The notes beneath the pieces were generated by a model. The model was given only the letters and a program-made list of their open reading frames with translations. It did not search any database and was not told the DNA's origin. The translations under genes and the position numbers were made by a program. DNA of 64,000 nt from Arthrobacter sp. EPSL27 (GTDB lineage: Bacteria > Actinomycetota > Actinomycetes > Actinomycetales > Micrococcaceae): NCBI RefSeq assembly GCF_001512305.1, contig NZ_LNUT01000005.1, forward strand, positions 251,090 to 315,089, given 5' to 3'. Below, piece by piece: positions 1 to 7,898 of this stretch (the first letter of the stretch is position 1; every line of letters begins with the position of its first letter).

Positions 1-77
1 ATTCACGTCCTCTGTAAAACTCCGAATTATTGCCAGATACTTGCCGGATTCAATGGCGAATATTCATAAGGAGCAAG

Positions 78-1241
78 GTGCTTTCTCAAGACTCGCTGGC
101 AGTCCACGCCGGCCGGAACGGGCTCACGGAACTCGGCCTCCACGCAGTGCCCATCGACCTGTCCACCACAGCGCCGCTTCCCTCAGTGCACGACGGCGGC
201 CTGGCCTACGAGCACATGGCGACGGGCGGCGCCCACATCGAGGGGCAGAGCGCCGTCTACCAGCGGCTCTGGAACCCCACCGTGGCACGCTTCGAGGAGG
301 GCGTGGCCGTCCTGGAGGGAACCCCGGAGGCCGTCGCGTTTGCCACCGGCATGGCGGCACTGAGCGCGGTGCTGCTGGCCGTCGTCGCCACCGGAAAGAA
401 GCATGTGGTCGCGGTGCGGCCGCTCTATGGCGGAAGCGACCACCTGCTGGCGTCCGGGATGCTCGGCACCGACGTCACCTTCACCACCCCCGACGGCGTC
501 CACGCCGCGCTCCGGGCCGACACCGGCCTGGTGATCGTGGAAACGCCCGCCAACCCGAGCCTGGAACTGGTCGACATCGCCGCACTGGCCGCGGCCGCCG
601 ACGGTGTGCCCCTCCTGGTCGACAACACCTTCGCCAGCCCTATCCTTCAGCAGCCCTTCGCGCACGGCGCCGCCATGGTGCTGCACAGCGCCACCAAGTT
701 CCTGGGCGGACACGGCGACGCCATGGGCGGGGTGGTGGCCGCGGCCCCCGAGTGGACCGCCCGGCTCCGGCAGATCCGGGCCCTCACGGGCGGCATTCTC
801 ACGCCGTGGCCCGCGTACCTGCTCCACCGCGGGCTGGCCACCCTGCCGGTCCGGGTGCGCGCCCAGCAGTCCGGCGCGCAGAAAGTCGCCGTCGCCCTGG
901 CCGGCCACGGCCTGGTCCGGCGCGTCTTCTATCCCGGGCTGCCGGAATGCGATCCGCAGGGGCTCATTGGAACCCAAATGTCCGGGCCCGGCTCGCTGCT
1001 GGCCTTCGAGGTGGGCAGCGCGGAGCACGCCGAACGGATCCCCTCCGCCGTCGGCATGATCACGCACGCGGTCTCACTGGGCGGGATCGACACCCTGATC
1101 CAGCATCCTGCCGGGCTCACCCACCGGCCGGTCGCCGCCGATGCCAAGCCGCATGCCACCCTGCTGCGGGTGTCCGTGGGCCTGGAGGACCCCGCCGACG
1201 TGGTGGCCGACCTGGTGCAGGCCATCGAAGCGACGCGCTAG
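78..1241 (+). CDS. Cys/Met metabolism PLP-dependent enzyme (cystathionine gamma-synthase/lyase family)
   Basis: 387-aa fold-type I PLP enzyme of the trans-sulfuration family, cytosolic. The motif HSATKFLGGHGD carries the expected Schiff-base lysine near residue 207, VETPANPSLE and VDNTFASP are family blocks, and the C-terminal SVGLEDPADVVADL block is typical. Length fits the family (380-430 aa). The reading frame is open back to 30, but a GTG at 78 preceded by AAGGAG (68-73) gives the expected N-terminus (VLSQDSLAVHAG). Sequence alone does not separate cystathionine gamma-synthase, gamma-lyase, methionine gamma-lyase and O-acetylhomoserine sulfhydrylase. Its stop codon interlocks with that of the convergent MFS gene in a shared CTAG. 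Confidence 0.87.
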   Translation: MLSQDSLAVHAGRNGLTELGLHAVPIDLSTTAPLPSVHDGGLAYEHMATGGAHIEGQSAVYQRLWNPTVARFEEGVAVLEGTPEAVAFATGMAALSAVLLAVVATGKKHVVAVRPLYGGSDHLLASGMLGTDVTFTTPDGVHAALRADTGLVIVETPANPSLELVDIAALAAAADGVPLLVDNTFASPILQQPFAHGAAMVLHSATKFLGGHGDAMGGVVAAAPEWTARLRQIRALTGGILTPWPAYLLHRGLATLPVRVRAQQSGAQKVAVALAGHGLVRRVFYPGLPECDPQGLIGTQMSGPGSLLAFEVGSAEHAERIPSAVGMITHAVSLGGIDTLIQHPAGLTHRPVAADAKPHATLLRVSVGLEDPADVVADLVQAIEATR

Positions 1242-2515
1242 CGCGCTCCGGCGGGGGCAGCGGGCGAACCGGCCGCCGCTCCGGCGGGATGCACGACGGC
1301 GGTGATCACCGCCGTCGTGCACGCCAGACCGATGACGGCCAGGGCCAGGGCCGGCCACCCAAGGAACTGGAAGACCAGCCCGCCGGCCCAGCCGATGACG
1401 CTGGAGCCGAGGTAGTACGCGAGGTTGTAGAGCGAGGCGGCCTGGGCCCGCCCGGTCGCGGCGATGGCGCCGGTCCAGCCCGCGCCGATGCTGTGCGCCG
1501 CGAAGAAGCCGCCGGTGAACAGCAGCAGGCCCGCCAGGATCAGCGGCAGCATGGCGGTCAGCGTCAGGGCCAGGCCGGCCGCCATCAGCACCGTTCCCGA
1601 GATCAGCACCGTTCGCCGCCCGAACCGGGCTGCCAGCCCGCCGGCCCAGCGGGAGGACACCGTCCCGGAGAGGTAGGCCAGGAAGATCAGGCTGATGATG
1701 CCGGCCGGGAGGCTGAACGGCTCGCCGGAGAGCCGGAAGCCCAGATAGTTGTAGACCGCCACAAAACCGCCCATCAGCAGGAACGCCTGGACGTAGAGCG
1801 CCAGCAGCCGCGGGTTCCGGCTGTGGCCCGCGAGCGTCCTGAGGGCGCCGCGGAACCCGCCCGCTGCGGCCGCGGTGAATCCCTGCGCCCGCGGCACGAG
1901 GGCCAGGAACAGGACGGCCGCGACGGCCGCCAGGGCCGAGACTGCAAGAGCCGCGGCCCGCCAGCCCCACAGCTCGCCGGTGACGCCGGCCAGCAGCCGC
2001 CCGGACAGCCCGCCCAGCGTGGTGCCGGCGACGTAGGTTCCGGCCGCCAGCGCGGCATGGGCCTTGTTGACCTCCTCGTTGAGGTAGGCGATGGCGATTG
2101 CGGGGATGCCGCCCAGGGCCATGCCTTCGAGCGTCCGCAGGGCCAGCAGCATGGGGAAGCTGGTGGCCAGCGGGACCAGCAGGCCCAGGACGGTGGCGGC
2201 CAGGATGCCCCACGTCATGGCCCGGACCCGGCCGATCCTGTCGGCCAGGAATGACCACGGGAGCACCGTCACGGCAAGGCCCACGGTTGCCAGGGAGATG
2301 GTGAGTGCCGCCTCGGCTGCCGTCACCTGCAGCTCCGCCGCCATCAGGGGCAGCACCGCCTGGGTGGAATAGAGCTGGGCGAACGTGGCGACGCCGGCGA
2401 ACGCCAGCCCCGCGAGGATCTTGCGGTAGGCCGCGGACCCCTTCGCATGGCCCGGCCAGCCGGGCAGGCTGTCGGCCGGTACGGCGGGGCGGCGGAGCAG
2501 CGGAAGACGGGGCAT
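1238..2515 (-). CDS. MFS transporter, YnfM-like
   Basis: 425-aa major facilitator protein with about 12 membrane segments, inner membrane. LADRIGRVRAMTWG is the loop 2-3 signature and ARFGRRTVLISG is its half-repeat between segments 8 and 9. The family exports small molecules by proton antiport; the substrate is unknown. The ATG at 2515 is chosen because TACGCT (minus strand, 2527-2522) lies exactly 6 nt before it with no Shine-Dalgarno, the pattern of a leaderless transcript. Upstream in-frame codons lie inside the divergent LysR gene. The neighbouring LysR gene is the likely regulator, a common arrangement for such exporters. Confidence 0.88.
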   Translation of the reverse strand: MPRLPLLRRPAVPADSLPGWPGHAKGSAAYRKILAGLAFAGVATFAQLYSTQAVLPLMAAELQVTAAEAALTISLATVGLAVTVLPWSFLADRIGRVRAMTWGILAATVLGLLVPLATSFPMLLALRTLEGMALGGIPAIAIAYLNEEVNKAHAALAAGTYVAGTTLGGLSGRLLAGVTGELWGWRAAALAVSALAAVAAVLFLALVPRAQGFTAAAAGGFRGALRTLAGHSRNPRLLALYVQAFLLMGGFVAVYNYLGFRLSGEPFSLPAGIISLIFLAYLSGTVSSRWAGGLAARFGRRTVLISGTVLMAAGLALTLTAMLPLILAGLLLFTGGFFAAHSIGAGWTGAIAATGRAQAASLYNLAYYLGSSVIGWAGGLVFQFLGWPALALAVIGLACTTAVITAVVHPAGAAAGSPAAPAGAR

Positions 2516-2550
2516 GTCCCCAGCGTAGGCTTCCCCGGAACATGCCTCCA

Positions 2551-2574
2551 ATGCATGATTCTCATAGGATGCAT
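2551..2574. promoter_or_regulatory. candidate LysR operator between the MFS and LysR genes
   Basis: Two identical 6-bp palindromes ATGCAT start at 2551 and 2569, 18 bp apart, in the 90-bp divergent intergenic region. The spacing of nearly two helical turns and the position between two divergent starts suit binding by the LysR protein encoded at 2606. This is inference from position and symmetry. Confidence 0.4.
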
Positions 2575-2605
2575 AGCGAAAACGGATCAATGTGGAAGGG
2601 GCGCC

Positions 2606-3589
2606 ATGGACGTGGAGCACAAACAGCTGGTCCAGCTGCTGCCGCTGCTGCCCCTGCTGGCGGAGCTTGGGCGCACGGAACACATCACGGAAACGGCCGA
2701 CGTGCTGGGGCTGCCCCAGTCGACGGTCAGCCGGGGCATTGCCCGCGCCAGCAGCATCATCGGGACCGAGCTCCTGATCCGCGACGGCCGCGGCGTGCGG
2801 CTGACGTCCGCCGCCAAGGCACTGCTGCCGCACATCGAGGCGGCGCTGGGCGAGTTCCAGGCCGGGCTGGACCTGGTGCGGCACGAATCGGAGGTGGTCC
2901 GCGGCCGGATCGGGGTGTCCTTCCAGCACACCTTCGGCGAGGCGATGCTGCCGCTGCTGATCAGCGCCTTCCGGAGCCGGTATCCGCAGCCGGCCTTCGA
3001 GCTCAGCCAGGGGGCCCGGGACGGCTGCCTGGCGGAACTGGCCGCCGGGGACGCCGACCTGGCCCTGACGGCTCCGGTGGCGCCGCCCAGCCGGCTGATC
3101 TCCTCGGCTGCCCTGTACCGGGAACCGCTGCGGCTGGTGGTCCACCACCGCCACCCGCTCGCCAGGCGCCGGCGTGCCCGGCTCGAGGAGATCCGGCATG
3201 AGCCGTTCGTGGCCATGGGGCCCGGCTACGGCATGCGCTCGCTGACCGACGCGCTCTTCCGCGAGGCAGGGTTCCGGCCGCGTATTGCGTTCGAGAGCCA
3301 GGACTCGCACACGGCGCGGGGCCTCGTCTCGGCAGGTCTGGGAGTGAGCATCCTGCCGCCGGGCGGGACGGCCCCGGGCCGGGATGTCCCGGCACAGTCG
3401 GGGGACCTTGGGTGGGTGGAACTCGCCCTCGACTCAGGCCTTGCCTTCCGGGAAATCGGGCTGGCCTGGCGGGAGCGGCGCGGGGGAGCGGGCGCCGAGC
3501 CGGACCCGGTGCGGCTGTTCCGGGAACTGGTGCTCAGCGACGGCCCCGCGCTGCTCGCCGCCTTTGTCCGCGGGCGCTCCGGCGCCTGA
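2606..3589 (+). CDS. LysR family transcriptional regulator
   Basis: 327 aa. An N-terminal winged helix (about residues 8-67) contains the recognition segment LPQSTVSRGIARASSIIG and the following RDGRGVRLTSA wing. A periplasmic-binding-like effector domain occupies about residues 90-310. The start ATG is preceded by GGAAGGGG with 4-5 nt spacing; the frame is open upstream to 2447, but that stretch encodes no LysR-like sequence and would cover the divergent promoter. Transcribed divergently from the MFS gene, so probable local control of that exporter. Effector unknown. Confidence 0.88.
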   Translation: MDVEHKQLVQLLPLLPLLAELGRTEHITETADVLGLPQSTVSRGIARASSIIGTELLIRDGRGVRLTSAAKALLPHIEAALGEFQAGLDLVRHESEVVRGRIGVSFQHTFGEAMLPLLISAFRSRYPQPAFELSQGARDGCLAELAAGDADLALTAPVAPPSRLISSAALYREPLRLVVHHRHPLARRRRARLEEIRHEPFVAMGPGYGMRSLTDALFREAGFRPRIAFESQDSHTARGLVSAGLGVSILPPGGTAPGRDVPAQSGDLGWVELALDSGLAFREIGLAWRERRGGAGAEPDPVRLFRELVLSDGPALLAAFVRGRSGA

Positions 3590-3614
3590 GCGGTCCCCAC
3601 AGTCCCTCAGTCCC

Positions 3615-4649
3615 TCAGTCCAGCAGCCCCGCCATGACCTCGGCCACGGAGCCCGCCCTGGCCTGCTGCCAGCCGGTTCCGGCCCAGAGGTTCAGCCGCT
3701 CCGGATCCCCGGCGGACGCAGCCGCCGCACGCAGCGGAGCCGTGAGGTGGTGCACCGCCGGGTAGGATTCCGGCGCGTCGGGGTGGTCGCGGACAAACTC
3801 GTTGACCAGGGCCCGGGCCGGCCGGCCGGTGAAAGCCCTGGTCATCACGGTCCGGGTGAAGTGCGGGCTGGCAAGGGCGTCCTTGTGCAGCTGCCGGGCA
3901 CCGCTCTCGCCGGTGCGCAGGAACGCTGTGCCCAGCTGGGCTGCCTGGGCTCCCGCGGCCAAGGCCGTGTCCACTCCCGACCGGTCCATCACACCGCCGG
4001 CGGCCACCAGCGGGAGCCCGACGGCGGCCCGCACCCGGGTGACCAGTTCCGCCGTCGTGCCCGGGGCCCCGTCACCCCCGCCGGCGGGCTGCGGCCGGAA
4101 CGCCGCACTGTGGCCGCCGGCGCCCGGGTGCTGCACCACCAGCGCGTCCACCCCCTGCCCGGCGGCTTCCACCGCCTCGGCAGCCGTGGTGACCGTGGCG
4201 AGCACCGTGGAGCCGGCCCGCTGCAGCGCCTGCACAATGCCGGCGCCGGGCAGGCCGAAGGTGAAACTGACCCACTCCACGGGGTCGTCCAGCAGCGCCT
4301 GCACCTTGGCGTCCCAGTGGTCGTCGTCGTCGAGCCGCAGCGGCGGCACGTCCACGCCGTAGCGCGCGGCGTCCGCCTCCAGCTCTGACCGGTAGTCCTC
4401 CAGCCGGGCCAGGACGGCCGGGGACGGCGGGAGCTGGGCGGGGTCGGGCACGAAGAGGTTCATGCCGAACCTTGCCCCCGCGGCCCGGACGCCGGCGATC
4501 TCGGCCTGCACGGCTGCCACGGTCTTGTAGCCTGCGGCCAGGAAACCCAGCCCGCCGGCGCCATGCACGGCCGTCACGAAGCCGGGCGTGGACGTCCCGC
4601 CGGCCATGGGGGCGGCGATGATCCGGGTGCCGAAGATACTGTGCGACAT
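3615..4649 (-). CDS. nitronate monooxygenase-family flavoprotein
   Basis: 344-aa TIM-barrel flavin enzyme of the 2-nitropropane dioxygenase/NMO family. The N-terminus IIAAPMAGGTSTP is the family opening, HPGAGGHSA carries the histidine near the active site, and VAAGGVMDRSGVDTALAAGA with LGTAFLRTGES forms the FMN phosphate-binding region. Known members oxidise alkyl nitronates; related NAD(P)H-quinone reductases share the fold, so exact substrate is uncertain. ATG 4649 has GGGAGTGAG just upstream. It stands divergent from the kinase gene at 4686 with 36 bp between start codons. Confidence 0.85.
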   Translation of the reverse strand: MSHSIFGTRIIAAPMAGGTSTPGFVTAVHGAGGLGFLAAGYKTVAAVQAEIAGVRAAGARFGMNLFVPDPAQLPPSPAVLARLEDYRSELEADAARYGVDVPPLRLDDDDHWDAKVQALLDDPVEWVSFTFGLPGAGIVQALQRAGSTVLATVTTAAEAVEAAGQGVDALVVQHPGAGGHSAAFRPQPAGGGDGAPGTTAELVTRVRAAVGLPLVAAGGVMDRSGVDTALAAGAQAAQLGTAFLRTGESGARQLHKDALASPHFTRTVMTRAFTGRPARALVNEFVRDHPDAPESYPAVHHLTAPLRAAAASAGDPERLNLWAGTGWQQARAGSVAEVMAGLLD

Positions 4650-4685
4650 TGCTCACTCCCGTGCGTGATTCAGTAGGCTGTTCCG

Positions 4686-5618
4686 GTGACCCATTCTGAC
4701 ATCCCGCCGTCGGCGGACCCTTTTGCCCCGACCGCACCCGGCGCCGTGATCGGCCTCGACATCGGCGGGACCAAGACCCGCGGCGTCCGCTTCGAAGCCG
4801 GGGCTGCAGTCGGCGATGCATCCGTGGGCAGCTCCAACGTCCAGAACGTCAGCCGCGAGGAAGCGGCCCGGCACCTCGCGGAACTCTTCGGCCGGATCGG
4901 CGGCGGAACGGTGGCCCAGGTCTATGCGGGCGCCGGCGGCATTGATACCGAGGCCGACGCCGAGGCGCTCGCCGCGCTGATTGCACCGCATGTCCCCGGC
5001 GCCCGGATCACGGTGGTCCACGACTCGCGGCTGCTGCTGGCCGCCGGCGGGGCGAGCATCGGCGTCGCTGTCATCGGCGGCACCGGCTCGGCGGCCTGGG
5101 GCCGGAACAGCCTGGGCGCGGAGGCCCGCGCCGGCGGGTGGGGGTACCTGCTGGGCGACGAGGGCAGCGGGTACTGGCTGGGCCGGGAGGCCGTCCGCCA
5201 CAGTCTGCGCCGGATGAACCAGGGGCAGGAGCCGGACCAGCTGACCACGGCGCTGCTCGCTTCCTGCGGAGTGGACGAGCCCAACAGACTGATCGCACTT
5301 TTCCACGCCCCGGACACCGGGCGCCGGTACTGGGCCGAGAGGGCGCGGCTGGTGGTCGAGGCTGCCGCCGCCGGCCACGCCGCGAGCCAGGAGCTTGTGG
5401 ACCAGGCCGGCCGTGACCTCGCCGCGCTCGCCGGGCAGACGGTCCGGCAGCTGGGCATCGACGGGCCGGTGATCCTCGGCGGCGGCCTGGGCATGAACGT
5501 TCCGCGTCTGCAGGAGGCCTTCCGTGCCGCGCTCGCCTCCGCGGGCATCACCGACGTCCGGATCCTTGAGCAGGATCCTGTCTTCGGGGTGCTCCAGCTG
5601 GTGGCCGAGCAGAGCTGA
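4686..5618 (+). CDS. BadF/BadG/BcrA/BcrD-type ATPase, probable N-acetylglucosamine kinase
   Basis: 310-aa ASKHA-fold protein. GLDIGGTKTRGVRFE is the phosphate-1 loop, GVAVIGGTGSAAWG the second phosphate loop, and LGDEGSGYWLGREA is the block typical of the N-acetylglucosamine kinase branch of the BadF family. GPVILGGGLGMN is the adenosine motif. Likely phosphorylates an amino sugar using ATP; the substrate is not proven by sequence. The GTG start at 4686 has TAGGCT at 4674-4679 ending 6 nt upstream and no Shine-Dalgarno, so the transcript is probably leaderless. Confidence 0.85.
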   Translation: MTHSDIPPSADPFAPTAPGAVIGLDIGGTKTRGVRFEAGAAVGDASVGSSNVQNVSREEAARHLAELFGRIGGGTVAQVYAGAGGIDTEADAEALAALIAPHVPGARITVVHDSRLLLAAGGASIGVAVIGGTGSAAWGRNSLGAEARAGGWGYLLGDEGSGYWLGREAVRHSLRRMNQGQEPDQLTTALLASCGVDEPNRLIALFHAPDTGRRYWAERARLVVEAAAAGHAASQELVDQAGRDLAALAGQTVRQLGIDGPVILGGGLGMNVPRLQEAFRAALASAGITDVRILEQDPVFGVLQLVAEQS

Positions 5619-5672
5619 CGCGCAGCTGACGTCCCTGCGGGGGTGTTGCAGGCCGGCCACTACGCTGGAGGG

Positions 5673-6137
5673 ATGAGCCTGAACTTTGACACCCGGCCCG
5701 CTGCCTACGCGGTCATCATCCGCGACGGCGCCATCCTGCTGGCCTACTGGAAGCAGAGCGGCAAGGAAGGCTGGACGCTCCCGGGAGGCGGCCTGGACCT
5801 GGGCGAGCACCCGGTGGACGGATGCCGCCGCGAGGTCTATGAGGAGACCGGGTATTCCGCCAGGGTCGGCGCCATGCTGGGGATCGACGTCGGGCACTGG
5901 CCCGCGGAAATCCGGATCGACGGCGGCGAACGCGACTTCCAGTCCCTCCGGCTTATCTACGAAGCGGAGGTGACCGGCGGGGAGCTGCGCCACGAAGTGA
6001 ACGGCAGCACCACCCACGCGGCGTGGATCCCGCTGGGGGACGTTGAGGGGCTGAACAAGGTCTCGTTGGTGGACGTCGCCCTCCGGCTCTACCGGGAGCG
6101 GCCGCTGGACGGCAAACTTTCTGCGGAAACCCCCTAG
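5673..6137 (+). CDS. NUDIX hydrolase
   Basis: 154 aa. The Nudix box (GGGLDLGEHPVDGCRREVYEE followed by TG, residues ~35-58) matches GX5EX7REUXEEXGU with the catalytic REVYEE helix. Hydrolyses nucleoside-diphosphate-linked substrates; which one cannot be told. ATG 5673 is chosen over the open frame from 5643 because TACGCT (5661-5666) ends exactly 6 nt before it; GGAGGG also fills the gap, so either leaderless or Shine-Dalgarno initiation is possible. Same direction as the kinase 54 bp upstream. Confidence 0.9.
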   Translation: MSLNFDTRPAAYAVIIRDGAILLAYWKQSGKEGWTLPGGGLDLGEHPVDGCRREVYEETGYSARVGAMLGIDVGHWPAEIRIDGGERDFQSLRLIYEAEVTGGELRHEVNGSTTHAAWIPLGDVEGLNKVSLVDVALRLYRERPLDGKLSAETP

Positions 6138-6264
6138 CCAGGCTAGCCGGGCCCGGCTACCCTGAAGGAGCCGCCGGTCAGGTCCCGGCGACGCTGACGA
6201 AGAAGCTGACCGAAAAGGCACCCGCATCCCGGGTGGAGCGATAGAGAACGGGGAGGTGGAGACG

Positions 6265-6345
6265 ATGACTGCAACAGTTCGGTGCGCGCTGCGCGCCACC
6301 CGCAACCACGTCATTATTCCTGCCCCGGCCACCAGCACCCGCTAG
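6265..6345 (+). CDS. 26-aa leader ORF upstream of rsgA
   Basis: A short ORF (ATG at 6265, TAG at 6343) preceded by the strong Shine-Dalgarno GGGGAGGTGGAG. It lies 72 bp upstream of rsgA, in a 280-bp gap that has no other gene. The peptide begins MTATVRCALRATRNHVIIPA and ends in TSTR, with one cysteine and several arginines. A candidate promoter box TACCCT is near 6158. It may be a regulatory leader peptide for rsgA; I know of no established family for it. Confidence 0.45.
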   Translation: MTATVRCALRATRNHVIIPAPATSTR

Positions 6346-6417
6346 CAGCTGCCAGGTTCTTACCCCGCCAGATTTGCCCAGGCGGCGCATGACCAGGGGC
6401 CCATCAAAGGGTTTTCG

Positions 6418-7626
6418 TTGACTACTTCTTCTCTTGCACAACCTTCTCCTGCACAACCGTCTCATGCACAACAAGGCGCAGCCGGAGCCACCCCCGGCCA
6501 CACCACCGCCCTGCCCGGTCCGGCCGGCTACGGCTTCACGCCCGCCGTCGCCGACCGCTATGCCGCGAACCCCGTGCCCGGCGGCACCGGCGCGGGCCGG
6601 GTCATCCGCGTGGACCGCAACCGGGTCCTGGTCGCGGCACACGATGCCACCCTCCATCTGGCCTACCCCGGCGGCGGGGAGCTGCCGGCCACCGGGGACT
6701 GGGTCTGGCTGGGAGCCAACACCGCGGGGGAGCCCGCCATCACCGGGATCCTGCCGCGCCATTCGGAACTCAGCCGCAAGCGCGCGTTTGAATCCTCGTC
6801 GGACTCGCAGGTGCTCGGCGCCAACATCGACATCGTTGGCGTCGTGGTGCCCGTGGACCGGCCGCTCACCCACAACCGTCTGGAACGCACGCTCGTCGCG
6901 GCGTGGGACTCGGGGGCCACCCCGCTAGTGATCATCACCAAGGCCGACCTTGCCGACATCGCGGACGACGTCGTCGGGAAGGTGGTCCTGCAGGCCGCCG
7001 GTGTGGCGGTGGTGACCACCTCCGCGGAACAGGGCGACGGCCTCGACGAACTGCTGGGCCACCTCCCGGCCAGCGGCACCCTGGTGCTGCTGGGCCCCTC
7101 GGGCGCCGGCAAGTCCACGCTCATCAACGCCCTGGCCGGCGTCGACGTTCAGGAAACCGGGGCTGTCCGGGCCGGCGACGGCAAAGGCCGGCACACCACC
7201 ACCTCGCGGGAACTGGTGCCCCTGCCGGGCGGGGCCGTGCTCATGGATACTCCCGGGGTGCGCGGGTACGGGCTGTTCGACGCCGAGACCGGGATGGAGG
7301 AGATGTTCGGCGACCTCGACGGACTGTTCGGGCACTGCCGCTTCTCCGACTGCGCGCACGGCCGCGAACCCGGCTGCGCCGTGCAGGCCGCGATTGCAGA
7401 CGGCACCCTGGATGAGCGCCGCTGGGCCAGCTACCTGAAACTCCAGCGCGAACTCGCGGCCCTGGCCCGGCGGCACGACGCGGCCGCCCAGCGCGCCTAC
7501 GCGCGGGAGTGGCAGCAGAAGATCTCCGCCGGCGGCAAGAGCCAGCGCTCCGCGGAAAGGGACAGCCACGAGGCGGCCGAACGGCACCGCACACGGTCCG
7601 GCGGCAAGAGCCGGCGGGGCCGCTGA
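6418..7626 (+). CDS. rsgA: ribosome small-subunit-dependent GTPase A
   Basis: 402-aa circularly permuted GTPase of 30S maturation. An OB-fold (about residues 40-110) is followed by G4 (ITKADL, ~178), G1 (GPSGAGKSTLINAL, ~225), the TTTSRE switch and G3 (DTPGVRGYG). The C-terminal zinc knuckle is CRFSDCAHGREPGC, with all three cysteines and the histidine present. The TTG at 6418 with AAAGGG upstream is the best visible start, though the first 30 residues are Gln/Ala/Pro-rich and unlike the family, so a later start is possible. The basic C-terminal tail (KSRRGR) is usual for rRNA binding. Confidence 0.9.
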   Translation: MTTSSLAQPSPAQPSHAQQGAAGATPGHTTALPGPAGYGFTPAVADRYAANPVPGGTGAGRVIRVDRNRVLVAAHDATLHLAYPGGGELPATGDWVWLGANTAGEPAITGILPRHSELSRKRAFESSSDSQVLGANIDIVGVVVPVDRPLTHNRLERTLVAAWDSGATPLVIITKADLADIADDVVGKVVLQAAGVAVVTTSAEQGDGLDELLGHLPASGTLVLLGPSGAGKSTLINALAGVDVQETGAVRAGDGKGRHTTTSRELVPLPGGAVLMDTPGVRGYGLFDAETGMEEMFGDLDGLFGHCRFSDCAHGREPGCAVQAAIADGTLDERRWASYLKLQRELAALARRHDAAAQRAYAREWQQKISAGGKSQRSAERDSHEAAERHRTRSGGKSRRGR

Positions 7627-7638
7627 GCGGGCGGCGCG

Positions 7639-7714
7639 CAATGCCGCAACGCGGGGTCAGAGACGGCCCATTCCGCCCGGCGGGATGGGCGCCACGTGAC
7701 CCCGCGTTGCATTG
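7639..7714. repeat. long nested palindrome after rsgA (terminator or REP-like element)
   Basis: Arms GCAACGCGGGGTCA (7646-7659) and TGACCCCGCGTTGC (7697-7710) are perfect 14-bp complements. They extend to CAATG/CATTG at the outside with a 3-nt bulge. Inside the loop a second hairpin (CCCATTCCGCC against GGCGGGATGGG) fills nearly the whole space. No T-run follows. It lies just past the rsgA stop codon and could end transcription, or be a dispersed palindromic element. Confidence 0.7.
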
Positions 7715-7821
7715 GCACCCATCCGCCGCTGGCCCGGCGTCGAACTGCAACGTCGGCCACGGCGCAATTGATAAGGTCCCTGACTTTGTCGGCTGCGCTG
7801 GCTAGGCTGAGTTCCACGTGC

Positions 7822-7851
7822 TTTACAGCCAAAAATCGGCGTGTCTATGAT
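7822..7851 (+). promoter_or_regulatory. sigma70-type promoter for the quaternary-amine ABC operon
   Basis: TTTACA (7822-7827) and TATGAT (7846-7851) are separated by 18 nt, the closest match to consensus in the window. It sits 47 bp upstream of the ATPase ATG at 7899 and the intervening sequence has no other start codon with a Shine-Dalgarno. Confidence 0.6.
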
Positions 7852-7898
7852 CAGTTGGCTGGTCCGATGTTGCTTCGAACAGTTAGGTAAGCCCGGAA

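Noticed and set aside
183-2254. Long antisense and shifted open frames (for example 41-2254 and 183-1067)
   Set aside because: They are shadows of GC-rich coding genes: Arg/Gly/Pro-rich or low-complexity products with no family motif, overlapping well-supported genes.
6138-6264. Riboswitch or WhiB7-type promoter upstream of the rsgA leader ORF
   Set aside because: No recognised aptamer core, and no A/T-rich block next to a -35 element.
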